Shown here piece after piece: positions 1 through 5,677 of a stretch of DNA of 5,888 nt. How positions within the stretch are numbered: the first letter of the stretch is position 1; each line of letters starts with the position of its first letter. This stretch comes from Clostridia bacterium (lineage in GTDB: Bacteria; Bacillota; Clostridia; Christensenellales; Pumilibacteraceae): contig JAFTMM010000106.1 in NCBI GenBank assembly GCA_017452405.1, positions 1 to 5,888 on the forward strand, given 5' to 3'. The notes beneath the pieces were generated by a model. The model searched no databases. It saw nothing but the letters and a program-made list of their open reading frames with translations, and was not told the origin of the DNA. The position numbers and the translations under genes are program-made.

Positions 1-761
1 CGGACGTAATGCGCGACAGCGTTAAGGGCGCAGTTTTCGACGCTTACGAGGGCGGTTACGTCAACGGCAGAGCGTACGAGAACGTCAATAAGGTCAAGTT
101 TTCGTCTATGGGCGGTACGTCGCCCAACTTCGATACCTGGTGGGTAACGCCCTCCGCTTCGCAGGTTATTAACTACGTTTCCGCGCACGATAACCTTGCG
201 CTTTGGGATAAGCTGGCTATGACCTGTTGCTACGATTCGGTCGCCGAGCGCGCAAGAATCAACCGCATGGCGGCGGCTATCGTGATGACGAGCAGGGGCG
301 TGCCCTTCTTCCAAGCAGGCGAGGAAATGCTCCGCTCTAAACCCCTCCCCGGCGGTGGATTTGAGGAGAACAGCTACAATAGTCCGGACGAGATAAATAA
401 TATTGAGTGGGATTTGCTTAAAAAAGGTTCGGAGCAAAAGCAGACGCGCGACTATTATAAGGGTTTGATAGAATTCCGCAAGGCGCACCCTGCGCTTCGC
501 TTGTCCGACGCAAGTGAGATCGAGGACTCCACCGAGTTTCTGCCCGATATGCGTTACGACGTTATCGCCTATACGCTTGACGCTTGCGGTGAAAGCCTTT
601 TCGTGGTGTATAATCCGTTAGGCGACGTGACCGTTCCGCTTCCCGATGGCAAGTGGTCGCTCCGCGTTAGCGAAAAACAAGCCGGCAATACCTGCCAAGG
701 CGTATATGAAAACAAAATTACCATACCTCATAAAGCCGTATGGGCGTTAGTCAAGGTATAA
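1..761 (+). CDS. pulA: Type I pullulanase, C-terminal part (5' end outside window)
   Basis: This is the 3' end of a GH13 type I pullulanase, which hydrolyses alpha-1,6 branch points in pullulan, glycogen or starch-derived dextrins. The frame is open from the first complete codon at base 3, so the ATG at 9 is internal (Met inside DVMRDSVKG, the usual R-D-x-x-K-G segment). Counting that Met as residue 1, NYVSAHDN at 55-62 is GH13 conserved region IV, with H60 and D61 as the transition-state-stabilising pair. The family landmarks GVPFFQAGEE (97-106) and SYNSPDEIN (122-130) follow. Residues from about 170 to 250 form the usual beta-sandwich C-terminal domain. The catalytic nucleophile Asp and the acid/base Glu lie upstream of the window, so their presence cannot be checked. 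No signal-peptide region is visible because the N-terminus is missing. The gene ends convergently to the ATPase gene on the - strand. Confidence 0.95.
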   Translation, partial: DVMRDSVKGAVFDAYEGGYVNGRAYENVNKVKFSSMGGTSPNFDTWWVTPSASQVINYVSAHDNLALWDKLAMTCCYDSVAERARINRMAAAIVMTSRGVPFFQAGEEMLRSKPLPGGGFEENSYNSPDEINNIEWDLLKKGSEQKQTRDYYKGLIEFRKAHPALRLSDASEIEDSTEFLPDMRYDVIAYTLDACGESLFVVYNPLGDVTVPLPDGKWSLRVSEKQAGNTCQGVYENKITIPHKAVWALVKV

Positions 762-801
762 AAAAGTATGGGAAAACCCTTTTTGTAAAAAGAGTTTTCC
801 C
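760..801 (-). terminator. Hairpin plus T-run, best as - strand terminator
   Basis: Bases 770-784 and 787-801 form a 15-bp inverted repeat, which needs at least the central TA pair open to make a loop. On the + strand one position is a C-A mismatch. On the - strand the same position is a U-G wobble, so the stem is continuous. On the - strand a run of six T (complement of 760-765) begins four bases after the stem and overlaps the pulA stop codon. It would stop transcripts of the ATPase gene that ends at 884. It may also protect the 3' end of the pulA mRNA. Confidence 0.6.
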
Positions 802-829
802 AATCCCTTTCCGAAAAAATTTATAAATG

Positions 830-863
830 ACTCCCTCTGACTAATATGGCAGAGGGAGTTTTT
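830..863 (+). terminator. Rho-independent terminator downstream of pulA
   Basis: ACTCCCTCTG (830-839) pairs perfectly with CAGAGGGAGT (850-859) around a 10-base loop. The + strand runs straight into five T (859-863). This is a standard intrinsic terminator for pulA, 69 bases past its stop. On the - strand the stem has no adjacent T-run, so it is mainly a + strand signal. Confidence 0.85.
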
Positions 864-883
864 AACGTACTGACTTATTAACG

Positions 884-2182
884 CTAAATGAACGTCGTCA
901 AATAATGTGGCATTGTGATTTTTATATCCGCCTGACCTATATTCGTACTCGTAAGCTCGTACGCGTAAGGCGGATTCCATTCTTTCAGAAATTTATTGAG
1001 AGAAGTCGTTTCACCCTTTTTACTTTTTACTTCAATTGGAATGATTGCGCAGTTTTGCTCGATTAGGAATTCTATCTCCTGCGAATTATTGTCTTTTTTA
1101 ACGTAATGCAGAGTATATCCCTTTTTGGTAAGAATATCAAAAATAAGATTTTCGTAAATTCCGCCTTTCGCCGGTCCTTTCAAAACGTCGCTAATGAGCG
1201 CAGTTTGAGTTTCAAACCCGTAAAGCGCCGTCGTCAAACCTATGTCCGTCGTGTAAATTTTAAAATCATTAGTCTTCTCATACGCTTTTAGCGGAAGTTG
1301 TGGGGTAGAAACGTTGTAAACGAGTTTTATCATTCCTGCGTCAACGAGCCAGTCTAACGAGTTTTCGTATTTTCTTAAATTACCTCGGGGCGCTACCGTA
1401 GTATATTGAAACTTAGTGTACTCTTTTGCAAGTTGACGGGGAATGGAATAATAACAGTCTTTGATTTTTTGTCTTTCGCTACCCTTAGCGTATTTTTTAA
1501 TATCTTCTTCGTATTGGTTTAAAATATCTAGCTGTTTTTGATAAACCGTCAGAAAATTATTCGTTTCAAAAAAGGTGTTCACGACGTCAGGCATACCGCC
1601 TACGACAAGATACTCTTTCAGTAAGTGATTGAACTTGTCGTGTACGGGGTGAGGGATTTTTTCTTTGGAGACAAAATAACTTTTCAGATTTTCGATGGTG
1701 TCGTCGTTGTAGCCATACGCCCACAAAAACTCTTCAAAATCAAGAGAATACATGTCTATTTGTTTTTCATAGCCGACGGGAATGGATACGATTTCCTTAT
1801 AATGCAAGCCGAGAAGCGAGCCCGATGAAATTACGTCGCAACGCTTATCCATTGCAAGGAATTTTATTGCAGTTCTTGCGTTCGGGCAATGCTGAATTTC
1901 GTCCAAAAAAAGCAAGGTCTTTCCTTCAACGAAACTTACGTTAGTGAGCTGTAACGATATGCGCTTATAAATTTCCGTAGGGGTTAAGTCGCCGTCGAAA
2001 ATGACTTTATATTCGGGATGCTGATAGAAATTAATTTCAATAACGCTTTCATAATTATCATAGCCGAACTCTCTTATGATGTAAGATTTTCCGACCTGCC
2101 TTGCGCCTTTCACTAAAAGACATTCGTCTTTTTTGGTGTTTTTCCATTCCAAAAGCGTTTGATATATCTTTCTTTTTAACAT
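884..2182 (-). CDS. AAA_14 / DUF4143 family ATP-binding protein
   Basis: This is a complete 432-residue P-loop ATPase of the AAA_14-DUF4143 family, which is common and often multicopy in anaerobic bacteria and archaea and has no settled cellular role. Visible parts: Walker A GARQVGKS (26-33); Walker B LLFLDEIQ (90-97); a sensor-like VISSGS (117-122); YLVVGGMPDVV (191-201), typical of the link between the domains; then DUF4143 from about 220. The C-terminus holds YEN (343-345), EIEF (369-372) and IEVKS (383-387), which match the E...D/E...E-x-K pattern of the PD-(D/E)XK nuclease fold. Whether it cuts DNA is unknown. Length is normal and no break is seen. The ATG at 2182 is preceded by AAGGAG seven bases upstream. 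The gene is clearly A+T-richer than its neighbours, stands alone with its own promoter, and has the 33-bp repeat array just upstream, which suggests acquisition. The family call is firm; any function beyond ATP binding is inference. Confidence 0.93.
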   Translation of the reverse strand: MLKRKIYQTLLEWKNTKKDECLLVKGARQVGKSYIIREFGYDNYESVIEINFYQHPEYKVIFDGDLTPTEIYKRISLQLTNVSFVEGKTLLFLDEIQHCPNARTAIKFLAMDKRCDVISSGSLLGLHYKEIVSIPVGYEKQIDMYSLDFEEFLWAYGYNDDTIENLKSYFVSKEKIPHPVHDKFNHLLKEYLVVGGMPDVVNTFFETNNFLTVYQKQLDILNQYEEDIKKYAKGSERQKIKDCYYSIPRQLAKEYTKFQYTTVAPRGNLRKYENSLDWLVDAGMIKLVYNVSTPQLPLKAYEKTNDFKIYTTDIGLTTALYGFETQTALISDVLKGPAKGGIYENLIFDILTKKGYTLHYVKKDNNSQEIEFLIEQNCAIIPIEVKSKKGETTSLNKFLKEWNPPYAYELTSTNIGQADIKITMPHYLTTFI

Positions 2183-2206
2183 AAAATCGCTCCTTGCATT
2201 TTTTAT

Positions 2207-2235
2207 AGTTTAACATAAAAAAATTGAAAAATCAA
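2207..2235 (-). promoter_or_regulatory. Predicted sigma-A-type promoter of the ATPase gene
   Basis: Read on the - strand, TTGATT (complement of 2230-2235) is followed after exactly 17 bases by TAAACT (complement of 2207-2212), in an A+T-rich stretch. Transcription would start near 2200, about 18 bases before the start codon, with the AAGGAG ribosome binding site at 2190-2195. The -35 box lies only five bases from the first unit of the 33-bp array, so proteins or RNA acting at the array could influence this promoter. The prediction rests on sequence alone. Confidence 0.5.
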
Positions 2236-2240
2236 CAAAA

Positions 2241-2359
2241 TGCACGTATTTGGAGGATACTTTGGGTGAAACTTGCACGTTTTTGGAGGATACTTTGGGT
2301 AAAAGTTGCACGTATTTGGAGGATACTTTGGGTAAAGCTTGCACGTTTTTAGAGGATAC
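2241..2359 (+). repeat. Tandem array of 33-bp units (three full, one partial)
   Basis: Units lie at 2241-2273, 2274-2306, 2307-2339 and 2340-2359. The shared core is TGCACGTWTTTGGAGGATAC, followed by CTTTGGGT-like sequence less well kept at the unit end in the fourth copy. The period of 33 is 11 codons. On the + strand each unit reads CT(Y/F)LEDTLG plus two variable residues (ET, KS, KA). Position 8 alternates A,T,A,T along the array, giving Tyr, Phe, Tyr, Phe. There are no unique spacers, so it is not a CRISPR array. Each unit contains GGAGG followed five bases later by an in-frame TTG. The array sits between the ATPase promoter and the terminator of the glycosyltransferase operon. Confidence 0.9.
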
Positions 2360-2435
2360 GCTCAATTATAGCAAAAAGAGAAGTGTTTCCACCTCTCTTG
2401 TAAGCTTCTATTTGTTCGTCCGCAAAGATATTTAA
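2250..2435 (+). CDS. Possible small 11-residue-repeat protein (uncertain)
   Basis: A 61-residue open frame with a TTG start crosses the 33-bp array and reads as repeats of CT(F/Y)LEDTLG(K/E)(S/A/T), then a 23-residue tail rich in Ser, Lys and Val. For coding: the period is a whole number of codons. In the last unit TTG to TTA, ACT to ACG and TTG to CTC are all silent, while the remaining variation among units 1-3 gives mild swaps (Tyr/Phe, Ser/Thr/Ala) and one Glu/Lys. Against coding: there is no ATG and no convincing promoter. The tail overlaps the - strand terminator at 2373-2399, so residues after about 40 may be accidental. The frame stays open upstream to 2214, so the true start is unclear; TTG at 2250, or a TTG after any GGAGG such as 2262, are candidates. 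I do not recognise a family and assign no function. Confidence 0.35.
   Translation: MEDTLGETCTFLEDTLGKSCTYLEDTLGKACTFLEDTLNYSKKRSVSTSLVSFYLFVRKDI
2373..2399 (-). terminator. Rho-independent terminator of the flippase-GT8 operon
   Basis: On the - strand AAGAGAGGT (complement of 2391-2399) pairs with ACTTCTCTT (complement of 2376-2384) across a six-base loop. One pair is a G-U wobble that would be an A-C mismatch on the + strand. The stem runs into five T (complement of 2373-2377, overlapping the last two stem pairs). It lies 54 bases past the glycosyltransferase stop, as expected for the end of that operon, and insulates the ATPase cassette from it. Confidence 0.75.
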
Positions 2436-2452
2436 TAAAAAGTCAAATAACT

Positions 2453-3265
2453 TTACACGCCCAATTTTTCTAAGTCTTCATATACGTCGTCAAGGGCGTG
2501 GAGCTTGAGAACGTTATGTACTTTATCTATCTCCCATTGCTTGACTGATTCTATGTGCGGATAGGGAAGAAAACGGAAAGCGCGACAGAAGTGTCGAATG
2601 ACTGTATTCTCGGTAACTTTGCGCTGTTCGTTGAACTTACGGGGGAGAATGAGCTTGGCTACTGCGAGGTAGTTAAGCGAGGACTGGTCGGGCATGAACA
2701 TCGTGAGCTTAAAGACTCTTTCACGTGTTTTGGCAAGCAGGTCGGTCTGCTTTATCTTATCAAGGTTAATGGTCATAACGCCCGAATTGCAGTAGTCCAC
2801 GTCTACCCAAAATTTGCCTGCGTGGTCTAGCGACGCGCCGAACTCATAGTCCGTAATATCTATATCCCACAGCTCCTTAATATCTTTTAGGCACATGGTG
2901 TCGGTGTCTAGGTATAGCGTTTTGGAGGGATTGCCGTCCAGCGTAATTTTATCGAGGAACAGACGGAGCATAGCGTACGGCGTATAGAACGAACGCTGAT
3001 TGCGCCCTCTTGCAAAATATTCTGCATAAAGCGCCTTGCAGTCGATTTGCTCTACCTTATTGCGCGCGTCATAGCCCGTAATCGCCTTTTCGATTAACGC
3101 AAGTTCACCCTCAGACATAGGGAGCCAATCGGGGTTGCGCTCACTCATATCCATAGACAGTATATGAAAATATACCGGCAGGCTTGCGTGCTTCGCAACG
3201 GACATTATGGACAAGAGTAGTCCTTTGAAAATCTTGTTGTTTACGTTATAACAAACGTGTATCAT
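2453..3265 (-). CDS. Glycosyltransferase family 8 protein
   Basis: This 270-residue protein has GT8 features and would transfer a sugar, usually glucose or galactose from a UDP-sugar, with retention of configuration. The N-terminal MIHVCYNVNN strand and the SIMSVAKH segment form the nucleotide-binding start. LYLDTDTM carries the metal-binding DxD at 120-122. YCNSGVMTINLD (158-169) is the family's typical N-S-G-V-x-x-x-N-L block. PDQSSLN (192-198) and IRHF (223-226) match the later conserved D-Q and H-F sites. There is no signal peptide or membrane segment, so it is probably cytoplasmic or peripheral at the membrane. Its ATG overlaps the stop of the upstream membrane protein in an ATGA, and only a weak GGTGA precedes it, so translation is probably coupled. 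The partner suggests an envelope glycolipid or glycan as product. Acceptor and sugar cannot be told from the sequence. Confidence 0.92.
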   Translation of the reverse strand: MIHVCYNVNNKIFKGLLLSIMSVAKHASLPVYFHILSMDMSERNPDWLPMSEGELALIEKAITGYDARNKVEQIDCKALYAEYFARGRNQRSFYTPYAMLRLFLDKITLDGNPSKTLYLDTDTMCLKDIKELWDIDITDYEFGASLDHAGKFWVDVDYCNSGVMTINLDKIKQTDLLAKTRERVFKLTMFMPDQSSLNYLAVAKLILPRKFNEQRKVTENTVIRHFCRAFRFLPYPHIESVKQWEIDKVHNVLKLHALDDVYEDLEKLGV

Positions 3266-4479
3266 ATTTCACCGTACGTAGTATCTTGAGCACCTTCGTT
3301 ATCTGCGGTGGCTTCTTCGATAGGCCCATCTTCATTTTCTGCTTTTTCCGAGTCTTGCGCTACTTCCACGCTTTCAATTTCGGTCTGAGCTTGCGCTTCG
3401 CTTATAAGCCCTTCTTTTTTGCGAGCGCGCGCGAGCTGAATTTCAAAGCCGACGTAGAACAGCAGGCTTATACCCATAGCGAGGTAGTACGTCATAAGTC
3501 GCCACATAAGCATACCGCCGTAAGCGACCGTATCCACTACTTCCGCGCCCATTAGGCTTGCGAACACCGCAGCGAATGCGAGTTCGATACCACCGCTTGA
3601 ACCGGGTGTGGGGAGGTACGTAACCATCATTATTGCGAAAGACGTACCGCAAATTACAAAGAATGCATCCTCAATGCCGACGTCTACGCCGAGAGCGAGC
3701 AGTATAAAGAAAGTGATTGAATACTGCAAGCCGTAAATTATTATCTTGGAAACAAGGCAGGTAATAAACGTGCCCGGCTTTTTAGCAAGGTCTTTGAATA
3801 CCACCTGAACTTGCATTAAATATTCTTCAAACTTAGCCGTCTGAGGCTCAAGGAATTTCTTAACGAACTTAATTTTACACAGCACGCGCATACACCATAA
3901 AAGGAAACGGCGCACAAACGAGCACGTTCCTATAATGACCGTAAATGCAAGAATGGTGAAGTTTACCGCAAAACCAACGATTGCCATAACGAGCATAACC
4001 ACGTTGTCGCCTGCGAACTTCGGAAACCATATCATTGCAAGGAGCGAGAAGATATTAATTGTAGTCTGGTGAAAGAGGAAGTTCATTATGAGCAGGCTAG
4101 TAGACTCGGAAGGTTTTACTCCTGCGCGGGCGAAAGCGTAGACCTGAAAAGGCTGACCACCCGAAGCGAAAGGCGTAATGCCGTTAACGAAATGTTCGGT
4201 CATACTGATAGTGTAAGTTTTTTTAACTGAAATAGCATTCTTGCGACTTTTGGTCAGTATGATAAGCGGAATAGGGCTTAAGCCGAGATAAACGACGAGC
4301 ATACCCAGCGCCGCCATAACGTATCCTATATGCGCCGAACCGAGTACGGCAAAAATATCACCGCCCTCACTTCCTAAGGAAATGATTAGAATGAGCGCAA
4401 ACACGGTAAGCGCCGTAAAAGTCACGTAAAGCGCGATTTTTCCGCCTTTTTTCTTTTTTCCGAGAACCTTATCTGCCAT
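3262..4479 (-). CDS. Flippase-like integral membrane protein (LPG_synthase_TM / UPF0104 family)
   Basis: This 405-residue polytopic membrane protein is of the family that includes the membrane domain of MprF and the AglD-type flippase-like domain. Hydrophobic segments lie at roughly 17-35, 50-73, 127-150, 160-183, 237-262, 272-289, 296-312 and 320-345. Family motifs are visible: GGQPFQVYAF (107-116) and PTPGSSGGIE (290-299). There is no C-terminal lysyl-transfer domain, so it is not a full MprF. Such proteins are thought to move lipid-linked substrates across the membrane, but few have been tested. A positively charged start (KVLGKKKKGGK) precedes the first helix. From about 351 the tail turns hydrophilic and is strongly acidic, likely disordered and cytoplasmic. 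The ATG at 4479 follows AAGGA by six bases. It is the first gene of a two-gene operon with the GT8 gene, which suggests they handle the same lipid or glycan. Confidence 0.88.
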   Translation of the reverse strand: MADKVLGKKKKGGKIALYVTFTALTVFALILIISLGSEGGDIFAVLGSAHIGYVMAALGMLVVYLGLSPIPLIILTKSRKNAISVKKTYTISMTEHFVNGITPFASGGQPFQVYAFARAGVKPSESTSLLIMNFLFHQTTINIFSLLAMIWFPKFAGDNVVMLVMAIVGFAVNFTILAFTVIIGTCSFVRRFLLWCMRVLCKIKFVKKFLEPQTAKFEEYLMQVQVVFKDLAKKPGTFITCLVSKIIIYGLQYSITFFILLALGVDVGIEDAFFVICGTSFAIMMVTYLPTPGSSGGIELAFAAVFASLMGAEVVDTVAYGGMLMWRLMTYYLAMGISLLFYVGFEIQLARARKKEGLISEAQAQTEIESVEVAQDSEKAENEDGPIEEATADNEGAQDTTYGEI

Positions 4480-4530
4480 TTTTAATCCTTAATATTCTTA
4501 TGTAATAAATTATCAACACGTTACTTTTAA

Positions 4531-4559
4531 AGTATAACAGAATGGAATACAAAAAGCAA
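4531..4559 (-). promoter_or_regulatory. Predicted promoter of the flippase-GT8 operon
   Basis: On the - strand TTGCTT (complement of 4554-4559) and TATACT (complement of 4531-4536) are separated by exactly 17 bases. A TGT in front of the -10 box makes an extended -10. The 5' leader before the ATG at 4479 would be about 45 bases and shows no obvious riboswitch. Confidence 0.7.
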
Positions 4560-4578
4560 TTAACTCGCGGAGTTTTAC

Positions 4579-4607
4579 TTGCGCAAACGTAAAGATTTTG
4601 TTATACT
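4579..4607 (+). promoter_or_regulatory. Predicted promoter of rsmI
   Basis: TTGCGC (4579-4584) and TATACT (4602-4607) are 17 bases apart, again with TGT just before the -10 box (extended -10). Transcription would start near 4614, only about 15 bases before the rsmI ATG. The ribosome binding site GGAGG (4617-4621) sits seven bases from the ATG at 4629 and fixes that start. Confidence 0.7.
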
Positions 4608-4628
4608 TAAAAAAACGGAGGGCAAGTA

Positions 4629-5444
4629 ATGCTGTATATCGTAGTAACGCCAATAGGCAATATGGCGGACATGAGTTACCGCGCTGTTGAAACGCTGAAA
4701 AGCGTTGATTTAGTGCTGTGCGAAGATACGCGCCACTCCTTAACGCTCCTTAACGCTTACGGCATAACCACCCCCACGCGCTCGTATGAAAAGTTCAGCG
4801 AAGCGCGACAGGCAGAGCACCTTGCCGATATGCTTGAAGCAGGCAAGGATATTGCTCTCGTTTCCGACGCAGGCACGCCCGTCGTATCCGATCCGGGCAA
4901 CGTCCTCGTTAAAAAGCTCAAAGAGCGCAGGTTATCGTATACCGTAGTCGGTAGCGGTTGCGCCGCCGTCAGCGCGCTGGTCTTAAGCGGTTTCGATCCG
5001 TCCTCGTTCTGCTTCGTGGGCTTCCTTCCCGAAAGAGCGGTGGACAGAAATCGCCTGCTGGATAAGTTCGACAAACTGCAGTCTACGCTGATTTTCTACG
5101 TTCCTCCGCACGACGTACACTCTTACGTTTCTTTCCTCGGAGAAAGATTGGGCGCGCGCAAAGCGTGTCTCGTGCGTGAAATTTCCAAGCTACATGAGGA
5201 CGTAATAGACTTCACGCTCCCTAATCTCCCCGCTGACGCAACGCTGAAAGGTGAAATGGTACTCGTCGTAGAGGGCGCAAAAAGCGTGGGCGAGGAGCTT
5301 AATAGTCTTTCGATAAAAGAGCATTACGACCACTATCTTGCCGAGGGAATGTCGGACAAAGACGCTATGAAAGCGGTAGCAAGGGATAGAGGAGTGGCGA
5401 AAAGCGTGGTGTATAAGGAGCTTTTTATTATTGCGCACCGCTAA
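4629..5444 (+). CDS. rsmI: 16S rRNA (cytidine(1402)-2'-O)-methyltransferase
   Basis: RsmI uses S-adenosylmethionine to methylate the 2'-OH of C1402 in the decoding centre of 16S rRNA. The 271-residue protein shows the family blocks in order: VTPIGNMADMSYRA (6-19), CEDTRHS (31-37), SDAGTPVVSDPG (79-90), GFLP (131-134), REISKLHED (183-191) and KGEMVLVVEG (207-216). A C-terminal helical domain with SDKDAMKAVARDRGVAKSVVYKEL (split across 242-265) is typical of RsmI. Two usually conserved places differ: the loop normally like PGPCAA reads GSGCAA (108-113), and the segment normally like FYESPHRL reads FYVPPHDV (156-163). It may therefore be a divergent lineage form. The start is supported by a strong GGAGG and a good promoter. 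The last residues IAHR and the stop are encoded inside a 38-bp repeat (5424-5461), so the natural C-terminus may have been replaced. Function is unlikely to depend on those residues. Confidence 0.95.
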   Translation: MLYIVVTPIGNMADMSYRAVETLKSVDLVLCEDTRHSLTLLNAYGITTPTRSYEKFSEARQAEHLADMLEAGKDIALVSDAGTPVVSDPGNVLVKKLKERRLSYTVVGSGCAAVSALVLSGFDPSSFCFVGFLPERAVDRNRLLDKFDKLQSTLIFYVPPHDVHSYVSFLGERLGARKACLVREISKLHEDVIDFTLPNLPADATLKGEMVLVVEGAKSVGEELNSLSIKEHYDHYLAEGMSDKDAMKAVARDRGVAKSVVYKELFIIAHR

Positions 5445-5461
5445 CGCTCGCTTTGTGTGCG
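5424..5461 (+). repeat. 38-bp direct repeat, copy A (contains rsmI stop codon)
   Basis: It matches 35 of 38 bases with copy B at 5678-5715; the three differences are at 5430, 5450 and 5456. It contains GCGCACC followed by GCTAACGCTC, and its ends can pair weakly (CGCAC with GTGCG). It overlaps the last seven codons of rsmI including the TAA, so the gene end is made of repeat sequence. Confidence 0.85.
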
Positions 5462-5677
5462 AATAACTCCTTCCGTCACGCTTCGCGTGCCACCGTTCCT
5501 GCTCGCAATCATAGATTGCTCACCGCTTGGGCTATAAACAGTCCACAGGACTGTTTATTACGCGTCGCGCCTCTAAGAGGGAGGCTTTCACCGCACCTGT
5601 CTGCTTCGCAGACAGCTTCTACTCAAAGAGAAGCCTAAGATCTTTCGACTTCACTATCGCTAACGCTCAGGATGACC
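5462..5677. repeat. Hairpin-rich repeat insert between the 38-bp copies
   Basis: This gene-free stretch is a chain of short perfect or near-perfect inverted repeats: CACGC-TTC-GCGTG (5477-5489); GCAATC-ATA-GATTGC (5505-5519); an 11-bp stem 5534-5544 with 5548-5558 around ACA; an 8-bp stem 5597-5604 with 5608-5615 around TTC; and GCTTCT with AGAAGC (5615-5620, 5629-5634). A partial extra copy of GCTAACGCTC lies at 5659-5668, next to CAGGATGACC. Open frames across it translate to low-complexity Ser/Arg/Leu-rich peptides and look non-coding. It resembles the mosaic dispersed repeats of Clostridia genomes. I see no transposase. The 11-bp stem could also end rsmI transcription, though its T-run is poor. 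Confidence 0.7.

Noticed and set aside
1..761. Pullulanase lacking its catalytic nucleophile and acid/base, as if degenerate
   Set aside because: The missing regions lie before the window start; the frame is open to the edge, so this is a window cut and not a pseudogene.
747..980. Small - strand open frame overlapping the ATPase 3' end
   Set aside because: It runs in another frame over the ATPase C-terminus and both hairpins at the pulA junction, with no ribosome binding site; a shadow.
1106..1828. Two short + strand frames (1106-1291 and 1625-1828) inside the ATPase gene
   Set aside because: Both are antisense to a complete gene with intact motifs and have no family features.
2241..2359. 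CRISPR array
   Set aside because: The units are head-to-tail at 33 bp with no unique spacers between them, and no cas gene is in the window.
2555..2830. + strand frame antisense to the glycosyltransferase
   Set aside because: It lies wholly within the GT8 coding region, which has clear conserved motifs; a shadow.
3286..3652. Short frames (+ 3286-3555 and - 3443-3652) over the flippase-like gene
   Set aside because: They overlap the real coding frame and have biased, motif-free translations.
3262..4479. Full MprF (lysylphosphatidylglycerol synthase)
   Set aside because: Only the membrane domain is present; the C-terminal transfer domain is absent and replaced by a short acidic tail.
4757..5438. 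- strand frames (4757-5074 and 5190-5438) antisense to rsmI
   Set aside because: rsmI has its promoter, ribosome binding site and motifs; the antisense frames have none.
5424..5461. Intrinsic terminator of rsmI in repeat copy A
   Set aside because: The stem is weak in this copy and no T-run follows on either strand.
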